Positions 41,197 to 47,013 of a stretch of 47,013 nucleotides of DNA are shown here, piece by piece. Below the pieces are notes generated by a model. The model was given only the letters and a program-made list of their open reading frames with translations. It ran no database searches and was not told the origin of the DNA. Position numbers and translations under genes: made by a program. This DNA comes from Oscillospiraceae bacterium (GTDB lineage Bacteria; Bacillota; Clostridia; Oscillospirales; Oscillospiraceae). Each line of letters starts with the position of its first letter. Position 1 is the first letter of the stretch. Location of the stretch: contig SVLO01000016.1 in assembly GCA_015067885.1 (NCBI GenBank), positions 1 to 47,013 on the forward strand, in the 5' to 3' direction.

Positions 41197-42264
41197 TTAT
41201 TCTTCAGTGTCTTCTGCATTAGGCAGGGCAGGCTGCTCGCCTTTGCCAAACATACGAGTCAGGCTGTCGGCAAAGTAGGACAGGCGAGCCGTTACCTTGG
41301 CATAGTCCATACGAGTGGGACCCACCACACCGATGACACCGCGCATATTGTCACCGATGTCATAGCTGGCCATGACCACGCTGGTGTCCCGGAACGCCTC
41401 GCTGACATTTTCCGGGCCGATGAGGATGTTCATACCCTGGTTTCCGCCAAACAGGGCCGGCAGCGCCGCCGACTCGTCGTCATTGGACAGGTACTGCATC
41501 AAGGGCTTTGCCTTGTCCAGGCTCTTGTACTCCGGATGCTCCAGCAGGTGGGTGATGCCGGCGGTGCGCACCGTCTGCCGGCGCAGGTCGCCCAGCACCT
41601 CGATGGCGAACTCCACCACCATGGAGATCAGCCGGAAAGCCCCCGGTGTGGAGTGGTCTGCCATTTTTCCCAGCGCCTGGCGCATTTGGTCCCGGCTCAG
41701 GCCGGTGAAGGAGCTGTTCAAAATGGTGGACAGCATCTGCAATTGAGGGTCGGACAGGCCGTCGGGGATACGGATGATCTTATTCTTGACCACGCTGGTG
41801 TCCGTCATGACCACGGCGATAAAGGCGTTTTCCTCCACCATCAGCAGGTCGTACCGGCGGACGGTGACCACATCCTTCACTTCGGTCATGGAGAAAACGG
41901 GGTAGTCGCTGATTTTACTCAGCACCTTGCCCGCCCGGTCAATGACCCGGTCCAGCTCCTCCATCTTCATCTCCAGCGCGTCATTGATACGCTGAGTCTC
42001 CTGCATGGACAGGCGATGCTCCCCCATCAGCTCGTTGACGTACAGGCGATAGCCGGTGGCGGAGGGGATGCGGCCGGCGGAGGTGTGTGGCTGCTCCAGC
42101 AGGCCCATCTCGGTCAAGTCGGCCATCTCGTTTCGGATGGTGGCGGAGGACACGTCCAGCCCGGCCAGTTGTGCCACCGCCTTGGAACCCACCGGCTCCG
42201 CCGTGGCGATATAGCTTTCAATGATGGCGCGCAGGATGCGTTTTTTTCGTTCGGTCAGTTCCAT
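41197..42264 (-). CDS. hrcA: Heat-inducible transcription repressor HrcA
   Basis: Represses the class I heat-shock operon by binding CIRCE, with GroEL aiding folding. The 355 residues carry a winged helix at about 1-75 (SSATIRNEMADLTEMGLLEQ, PHTSAGRIPSATGYRLYV), then the GAF-like dimer and inserted domains (LEHPEYKSLDKAKPLM; GGNQGMNILIGPEN). AAAGGGG precedes the ATG. It heads hrcA-grpE-dnaK-dnaJ and is controlled by the CIRCE at 42293-42319. groES/groEL are not in the window. Confidence 0.97.
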   Translation of the reverse strand: MELTERKKRILRAIIESYIATAEPVGSKAVAQLAGLDVSSATIRNEMADLTEMGLLEQPHTSAGRIPSATGYRLYVNELMGEHRLSMQETQRINDALEMKMEELDRVIDRAGKVLSKISDYPVFSMTEVKDVVTVRRYDLLMVEENAFIAVVMTDTSVVKNKIIRIPDGLSDPQLQMLSTILNSSFTGLSRDQMRQALGKMADHSTPGAFRLISMVVEFAIEVLGDLRRQTVRTAGITHLLEHPEYKSLDKAKPLMQYLSNDDESAALPALFGGNQGMNILIGPENVSEAFRDTSVVMASYDIGDNMRGVIGVVGPTRMDYAKVTARLSYFADSLTRMFGKGEQPALPNAEDTEE

Positions 42265-42292
42265 AACGCCGCCCCTTTCCGTTCGGAGTGGT

Positions 42293-42319
42293 TTAGCACT
42301 CCATTTCCCCGAGTGCTAA
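42293..42319 (-). promoter_or_regulatory. CIRCE operator
   Basis: TTAGCACTC, nine bases, GAGTGCTAA: a perfect CIRCE inverted repeat, just downstream of the -10 box (42324-42329) and 28 bases from the hrcA start. Bound by HrcA, it autoregulates the operon. Confidence 0.97.
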
Positions 42320-42323
42320 AGAT

Positions 42324-42352
42324 AAGATACCACCCCCACGGGCAATTGTCAA
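42324..42352 (-). promoter_or_regulatory. Promoter of the hrcA operon
   Basis: Minus-strand TTGACA (42347-42352), 17 bases, TATCTT (42324-42329), with CIRCE over the start region. Confidence 0.85.
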
Positions 42353-42403
42353 TAGTACAATTGTAAATAAATTATTTCTTTATCATTCTTCCCTCAAAAC
42401 AGC

Positions 42404-42437
42404 AAAAAGAGCCGTGTGCGTTTGCACACAGCTCTTT
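42404..42437 (-). terminator. Terminator of the desulfurase-MATE operon
   Basis: AAAGAGCCGTGTGC / GCACACAGCTCTTT (one mismatch) with loop GTTT; TTTTTGC on the minus strand, 13 bases past the MATE stop. Confidence 0.85.
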
Positions 42438-42450
42438 CGTTTGCTAAAGT

Positions 42451-43827
42451 TCACGATGCCGTCACGTCATGGATCCATTTCCGGGAGCGGATACGCGGCA
42501 CGCCCATGAGCAATTTAATGACCTGGTCCACCGATATGGCGATATACACCCACACCGGTCCCATATTCAGCCACAGCCCAAACACCGCCGCCATGGGGAT
42601 GGACACCAGCCACAGAGGCAGCAGGTCGATGGCCGTGGCGGTCTTTACGTCGCCGCCGCCCCGCAGCACACCCACGATGGTTACGTGGCTGAACCCACGC
42701 AGAAACAGGGTGGCGCCGATGATGGACAGCATCATGGTCACAAGGCTCTGCGTCCGGGCGGACATTCGGAACAGCGGATACAGCCAGTGGGGGAACCACA
42801 GGTTGGCCGCCAGTACGAGGGCGGTGCCGAACACCGCGCCGCAGGCCATGGCAAGGAAGTTCAGCGCCCAACTGATGCTGTAGGCCTTCTCCGGTCTGCC
42901 CGCCCCGATCTCCTTGCCGATGATAACGGCGGAGGACACGCACAGGCCGCTGATGGCCACCATGACCAGCTTATCCACGTTGCCCGCAATGGTGTAGGCG
43001 GCCAAAATCTCCGTACTGCCGGGCATGTGGCCCATGATGATGGGGTAAATGCTGGTGCCAAGGCCCCACAGGGTCTCATTCAGCACCACGGGGGCGGAAT
43101 ACTTGACCAGCTTGCCCACCATGGCCCGTCCGGGCCGCAGGACCAGGGGCAGGTCCAGGCGGAAGGTTTTGTTCTTCAGAATGTGGCCGATGACGATGAC
43201 GCTTTCCACCACGCGGGAGATCAGGGTGGCAAGGGCCGCGCCCTCCGCCCCGAGGGCCGGAGCGCCCAGCTTGCCGAAAATCAGCACCCAGTTCAAAAAC
43301 AGGTTGGTCACCATGGACGCGCCCAGCATCCAGGTGCCCACCTTGGGCTGCTCCATGCTGCGCAGGGCGCCCACGTAGGCCAGGTTCAAGCCGTTGAGCA
43401 GATAGGCCAGGCCGATGATGCGGCCGTACCGGGCCGCCACCGCGATGGCGGCGGGGTCGTTGCCGAACAGGGACATGATGGATACCGGGGCCGCCAGCAT
43501 GGCAAGGGCCACCGTCAAAGCCACCGCCCCGGTGACGTACCAGCTCAGACCCAGCACCCGGTTGATGGCATCCCTGTCCCCCTTGCCCCAGTACTGGCTG
43601 ATGAGTACCGTTCCTCCGCTCTGCACGCCGAAGAAAAACAACTGCACCACGAAAAACGGAATGTTGGCAAGGGTCACGCCCGCCAAATCCACTGTACCCA
43701 GCAGACCCACCATAAAGGTATCTGCCATGCCCAGAGAGCTGGTGATCAAGTTTTGCAGTATCAACGGAACGGACAGGGCAGCTACCTGTCGGTAGAAGGC
43801 CCGGCCCTGTTTCAGAAAGGAAAACAT
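42451..43827 (-). CDS. MATE-family multidrug efflux transporter
   Basis: A 458-residue integral membrane transporter with twelve predicted membrane segments in two six-helix halves. Typical MATE segments: LSVPLILQNLITSSLGMADT near the start, VQLFFFGVQSGGTVLISQYW, and YSAPVVLNETLWGLGTSIYP opening the second half. Such proteins export drugs or metabolites with Na+ or H+. The substrate is unknown. AAAGGAG precedes the ATG. It is 21 bases downstream of the cysteine desulfurase gene, likely cotranscribed. Confidence 0.92.
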   Translation of the reverse strand: MFSFLKQGRAFYRQVAALSVPLILQNLITSSLGMADTFMVGLLGTVDLAGVTLANIPFFVVQLFFFGVQSGGTVLISQYWGKGDRDAINRVLGLSWYVTGAVALTVALAMLAAPVSIMSLFGNDPAAIAVAARYGRIIGLAYLLNGLNLAYVGALRSMEQPKVGTWMLGASMVTNLFLNWVLIFGKLGAPALGAEGAALATLISRVVESVIVIGHILKNKTFRLDLPLVLRPGRAMVGKLVKYSAPVVLNETLWGLGTSIYPIIMGHMPGSTEILAAYTIAGNVDKLVMVAISGLCVSSAVIIGKEIGAGRPEKAYSISWALNFLAMACGAVFGTALVLAANLWFPHWLYPLFRMSARTQSLVTMMLSIIGATLFLRGFSHVTIVGVLRGGGDVKTATAIDLLPLWLVSIPMAAVFGLWLNMGPVWVYIAISVDQVIKLLMGVPRIRSRKWIHDVTAS

Positions 43828-43848
43828 GATAACGCTCCTTTTATCGTT

Positions 43849-44988
43849 TCAGGAAAGACTGGTGAACAGCCGCTGCCCGGCCTGCACAAGACCCTCCAGC
43901 AGGGCGTCCACGTCCTCTTTGGTATTATCCCCGGAAAAGCTGACCCGCAACACGCCGTCCAACTGTTTTTTGTCCAGCTTCAACGCCGCAAACACGTGAC
44001 TGGGCTTGCCCTTGTGGCAGGCGGAGCCGGAGGACACGTACACCCCCCGGTCACTCAAAAACCGCACCACAACCTCGCTCTTGTACCCGGGCAGGGTGAT
44101 GGCCAGCACGTGGGGGGCCTGGCCCGCCCCGACGCGCTTTGCGTTGGGAAGCAGGGTATTCAGCCGCTCCAGGGTGTAGTCCTTCAGCATACGCAGGTGT
44201 GCCTGTTCAGCGTCGAAGTTAGCCATTCCCTCGGCCACCGCGGCGGCAAAGGCGGCGATTTGGGCCACCGGCTCGGTGCCGGAGCGCAGACCGCTCTCCT
44301 GTCCCCCACCCAGCAGATGGGCGGGCAGACGGACCCCCTTGCGGATATACAGCGCGCCGATACCCTTGGGGGCGTGGACCTTGTGGCCGCTGACGCTCAG
44401 CAGGTCGACCCCCAGCTCTTTCACGGTAAAGGGTACCTTCAAAAAGCCCTGCACCGCGTCACAGTGGAGCAGCGCCTTGCTCTTACGCTCACGCAGCACC
44501 TTGGCAATCTCCGCCACAGGCAAAACGGTACCCAACTCGTTGTTGACCAGCATGACGGACACAAGGGCAGTATCCTCCCGCAGGGCGTCGGCCACCTGTT
44601 GGGCGGTGACGTTGCCCTGCTTGTCGGGCTGAAGATAGGTCACCTGGTATCCCTGCTGCTCCAGGGCGCGGCAGGGCGCCAGCACCGCGTCGTGTTCAAT
44701 GGCGGTGGTAATGATGTGCTTGCCCACTCGGCGGTTCAGCTCCACCGCACCGCGAATGGCCCAGTTGTCGCTCTCGGTACCGCAGGAGGTAAAAAACACC
44801 TCGCCGCTGTCGGCACCTAACGCTTTGGCAATGACCTCCCGGGCGGACTTCACCGCCTGCTCGGCCCGCTTGCCCGCCTCGTGCCGGGAGGATGGGTTGC
44901 CAAAGTGGTCCTTCATGGCGGCAACCGCCGCCTCCACCGCCGCCGGACACACCCGGGTGGTGGCCGCGTTATCCAAATAATGCTCCAT
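43849..44988 (-). CDS. Cysteine desulfurase (NifS/IscS family)
   Basis: A 379-residue PLP enzyme that takes sulfur from cysteine for Fe-S clusters or thio-cofactors. MEHYLDNAATTRV starts the protein; the PLP lysine is in SVSGHKVHAPKG, the PLP-binding His in TAIEHDA, and the active cysteine in SSGSACHKGKPSHV. I use the ATG at 44988, 9 bases after AAAGGAG; an upstream in-frame start has no support. No IscU/NifU neighbour is present. The gene is divergent from a thiamine pyrophosphokinase gene and cotranscribed with a MATE transporter, so its sulfur acceptor is uncertain. Confidence 0.92.
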   Translation of the reverse strand: MEHYLDNAATTRVCPAAVEAAVAAMKDHFGNPSSRHEAGKRAEQAVKSAREVIAKALGADSGEVFFTSCGTESDNWAIRGAVELNRRVGKHIITTAIEHDAVLAPCRALEQQGYQVTYLQPDKQGNVTAQQVADALREDTALVSVMLVNNELGTVLPVAEIAKVLRERKSKALLHCDAVQGFLKVPFTVKELGVDLLSVSGHKVHAPKGIGALYIRKGVRLPAHLLGGGQESGLRSGTEPVAQIAAFAAAVAEGMANFDAEQAHLRMLKDYTLERLNTLLPNAKRVGAGQAPHVLAITLPGYKSEVVVRFLSDRGVYVSSGSACHKGKPSHVFAALKLDKKQLDGVLRVSFSGDNTKEDVDALLEGLVQAGQRLFTSLS

Positions 44989-45077
44989 CGCCATCGGCTC
45001 CTTTGTACTCATTGGGTCAATTCTACCGACTTCCGGCGGAAAAGTCAACCAAACCTGTTCCCCCAGCCGCTTTTTTG

Positions 45078-45086
45078 TGGTACAAT
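45078..45086 (+). promoter_or_regulatory. Extended -10 of the thiamine pyrophosphokinase gene
   Basis: TGGTACAAT ends at 45086, about 30 bases ahead of the start codon; no good -35 is visible. Confidence 0.5.
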
Positions 45087-45116
45087 GGGGACAACACACC
45101 GAAAGGAGGGGGCGCT

Positions 45117-45770
45117 GTGCACGACCGGATTTGTTTCATCATCGGGGCCGGTGAGGTCGACCCCGACCTGCACATCGATTTACAGGACGGCGACCTGCTC
45201 ATCGCCGCCGACGCCGGCTGGCAGACCGCCCGGCGGCTGGGTCTGACCCCCCACCTGGTCATCGGGGACTTCGACACCCTCCCCGCCCCCACGGACCACC
45301 CCAACACCATCGTCCTGCCCTGCGAAAAGGACGTGACCGATATGCGCGCGGCGGTGGATTTAGGGTTGGAGCGGGGATACTGCCGCTTCGCCCTGTACGG
45401 CGGCACCGGGGGCCGACTGGCCCACACCCTCGCCAACCTCCAGTTGCTGGACTTTTTAAGCCAAAGGCATTGCCGTGGCTTCCTCATCGGCGACGGCACC
45501 GTATCCACCGCCGTCACCGACGGCGCGCTGGACTTCCCCGCCGGTATGAGCGGCTACCTGTCCGTCTTCTGCAACAGCGGCACCGCCCGGGGCATCACCC
45601 TGACCGGGCTGAAATATTCCCTCACCGACGGTACCCTCACCGGCAGCGAAGCGCTGGGGGTCAGCAACGAGTTCACCCCCTCCCCCGCCCATATCAAGGT
45701 CGCCCACGGCACCCTGCTGGTGCTGTGGCGGGGGGATAATGTGGATGAACCACTCCTGCGCACCCTTTGA
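45117..45770 (+). CDS. thiN: Thiamine pyrophosphokinase family protein
   Basis: Expected to convert thiamine plus ATP to thiamine diphosphate. The 217 residues begin MHDRICFIIGAG at a GTG (45117) with AAAGGAGG 5 bases upstream. Typical motifs: AADAGWQTA, metal-binding Asp51 and Asp53 in GDFDTLP, KDVTDMRAAVDLGLERG, YGGTGGRLAHTLANLQLLDF, and the C-terminal thiamine-binding domain (GVSNEFTPSPAHIKVAHGTL). In most family members the segment reads GGRxDHT; here the Asp is Ala102, a possible loss or shift of activity. It is divergent from the cysteine desulfurase gene and ends in a bidirectional terminator. Confidence 0.88.
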   Translation: MHDRICFIIGAGEVDPDLHIDLQDGDLLIAADAGWQTARRLGLTPHLVIGDFDTLPAPTDHPNTIVLPCEKDVTDMRAAVDLGLERGYCRFALYGGTGGRLAHTLANLQLLDFLSQRHCRGFLIGDGTVSTAVTDGALDFPAGMSGYLSVFCNSGTARGITLTGLKYSLTDGTLTGSEALGVSNEFTPSPAHIKVAHGTLLVLWRGDNVDEPLLRTL

Positions 45771-45775
45771 ACAAA

Positions 45776-45812
45776 GAAACCGGGCGGCTTGCAGCCGCCC
45801 GGTTCTTCTGTT
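45776..45812. terminator. Bidirectional terminator between thiN and Gfo/Idh gene
   Basis: AACCGGGCGGCT / AGCCGCCCGGTT with loop TGC; both convergent genes end within about 15 bases of it, with TTCTTCTGTTTT on the plus strand. Confidence 0.85.
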
Positions 45813-45815
45813 TTA

Positions 45816-46856
45816 TTACAGGTTAAAAATCTTCTGCTCGTCGTTGGCGCGGTAGGCCAGCTCCATGATCTTCTGCAGCCGCACCGCATCGGTGGCGGGG
45901 ACCTCCAGCGGCAAATCGTTGAGGATGGAGTTGCCGAAGGACTCGATCTCCCGGGTGTACATATTGCCGAACTCGGCGTCCAGCAGCTCACCCTTGGCCA
46001 GATTGTTGTCCTGCTGGGCGTTGTATTCGCCGGGCTGGCAGAACATACCCTCCAGGGTGCCGCAATCAAGCTGACCGATGACGTTCTCGCCAATCAGGCG
46101 GCCCTTGTCGCCGAACAGCTCCACGCGCCACTTGGCGGCCTCGTCGGGGATGTTGAAGTTGGACTGCACCACGCACTGGCAGCCGTTTTCAAGCCGCAGC
46201 AGCACCGTGGAGGTATCCTCCACCTCGTAACCGAAGCTGATGGTGTCGTGCATGGCGGCCACCTGCACCACGGGGGAGCCGTTGATGTACTGCACCAAGT
46301 CAATGCAATGCACGCCCATGTCCATCATGGCGCCGCCGCCGGCGGTGGCCTTGCTTTGGCGCCAGTTGCCCTTCTCCTCGGGGAACCAGGCGGTGAACTG
46401 GGCATAGGCGGTGGCGGGCTTGCCGATCTTCCCCTCGGCAACCGCCTTCTTCATGTTCTGAATGTGGGCACCGAAGCGCATCATCAGACCGGCGGCGATC
46501 TTCACGCCCTTTTCCTCGCAGTAGGCGATGATCCGCTCGCTCTCCTCCACGGTGGAGGCAAGGGGCTTTTCGATCAGGATATGCTTGCCCGCGTCGGCGG
46601 CCATCATGGCCTGCTTGGCGTGGCACACCACGGGGGTGGCGATGTAGACGGCGTCGATCTCGGGATCGGCCAGCAGAGCCGCCTCGCTGTCGTAGGCCCG
46701 CTTGCAGCCCCACTTGGCGCGGCACTTCTCGGCCAGCTCCATGTTGATTTCCATCACAGCCACCAGCTCGGCATTTTCCGCCAGCATCATACCGGGGATG
46801 GTACGGCGGTCGGCAATGCCGCCGGCACCGATAACGCCCCAACGAAGTTTCTTCAT
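45816..46856 (-). CDS. Gfo/Idh/MocA-family oxidoreductase
   Basis: A 346-residue NAD(P)-dependent oxidoreductase. The Rossmann motif is GVIGAGGIADRRTIPGM. The EKP motif (HILIEKPLAST) is intact, and the catalytic pair sits in GGAMMDMGVHCIDLVQYI (Asp and His). Such enzymes oxidise or reduce sugars, inositols or pseudo-glycosides; the substrate is unknown here. TAGGAG is 8 bases ahead of the ATG. It is transcribed alone toward thiN from the promoter at 46903-46931. Confidence 0.92.
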   Translation of the reverse strand: MKKLRWGVIGAGGIADRRTIPGMMLAENAELVAVMEINMELAEKCRAKWGCKRAYDSEAALLADPEIDAVYIATPVVCHAKQAMMAADAGKHILIEKPLASTVEESERIIAYCEEKGVKIAAGLMMRFGAHIQNMKKAVAEGKIGKPATAYAQFTAWFPEEKGNWRQSKATAGGGAMMDMGVHCIDLVQYINGSPVVQVAAMHDTISFGYEVEDTSTVLLRLENGCQCVVQSNFNIPDEAAKWRVELFGDKGRLIGENVIGQLDCGTLEGMFCQPGEYNAQQDNNLAKGELLDAEFGNMYTREIESFGNSILNDLPLEVPATDAVRLQKIMELAYRANDEQKIFNL

Positions 46857-46902
46857 AGCTCATTCTCCTATCTATTCCGGCCATTCCGGCCCTGATAGCT
46901 TG

Positions 46903-46931
46903 ATTATACGAACTCGCCCCCCTTTTTTCAA
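46903..46931 (-). promoter_or_regulatory. Promoter of the Gfo/Idh/MocA gene
   Basis: Minus-strand TTGAAA (46926-46931), 17 bases, TATAAT (46903-46908), 46 bases upstream of the ATG. Nothing else is visible to the window end. Confidence 0.8.
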
Positions 46932-47013
46932 TACGAAAATGAAATTTTCTCCATTCCGCCAACAAGCGCAAACACCCTCCCCCCCTCGTCCCTTTTTACT
47001 TTTGGACTGATGG

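Noticed and set aside
42469-44820. 783-codon plus-strand frame over the MATE and cysteine desulfurase genes
   Set aside because: Antisense to two clear genes; His/Gln/Gly-rich and without domains.
45117-45770. Thiazole/thiamine sulfur operon made of the desulfurase and thiN
   Set aside because: The genes are divergent and no ThiS/ThiF/ThiG/ThiI is present, so the adjacency alone does not support a joint pathway.

Overview
The window is chromosomal DNA of a GC-rich low-GC-phylum anaerobe, most likely a gut Oscillospiraceae-type Clostridia (Flavonifractor/Lawsonibacter/Oscillibacter-like). The evidence is the HrcA/CIRCE heat-shock operon, a T-box on thrS, RNase J, strong AGGAGG ribosome binding sites, an SLH protein with the MRNLKRALSLALAS-type signal peptide common in that group, and dispersed hairpin repeats in the intergenic gaps. 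No tRNA, rRNA, CRISPR array, insertion sequence or integrase is visible.

Left part (1-8.4 kb): a divergent sugar module. A SorE-like dehydrogenase and a class II aldolase face a SorC/DeoR regulator across a perfect 15-bp-arm palindrome that sits on both promoters. Next come an ECF sigma/membrane anti-sigma pair, a secreted protein with a degenerate deacetylase-like domain, a NUDIX hydrolase whose tail is encoded by a dispersed repeat, an XRE regulator, and a duplicated 4-TM membrane protein facing that regulator.

Middle part (8.4-27 kb): housekeeping. T-box-controlled thrS (no TGS domain); a minus-strand run recG, C_GCAxxG_C_C protein, mutY, radical SAM protein and GNAT protein; then on the plus strand a 2-hydroxyacid dehydrogenase, murA, the WalJ/YycJ hydrolase, rlmH, a phosphoglucomutase, a tRNA-dihydrouridine synthase, a second ECF sigma with a zinc-finger anti-sigma, an EF-G2-type GTPase and an orphan phage-tail-like gene.

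Right part (27-47 kb): the SLH surface protein, RNase J with a long leader, a nucleotidyltransferase/phosphohexomutase fusion that has lost the key residues of both domains, an unknown membrane protein divergent from a WYL regulator, the hrcA-grpE-dnaK-dnaJ operon with CIRCE, a cysteine desulfurase/MATE pair divergent from a thiamine pyrophosphokinase, and a Gfo/Idh/MocA oxidoreductase.

I see no multi-gene defence or mobile system. The most unusual signals are the double pseudoenzyme at 32.4-34.7 kb, the EF-G2 GTPase with Ser in the DTPGH position, the shared operator at 2.66 kb, the half-site pair at 7.4 kb, and a dispersed two-hairpin element whose first stem varies with compensating changes.
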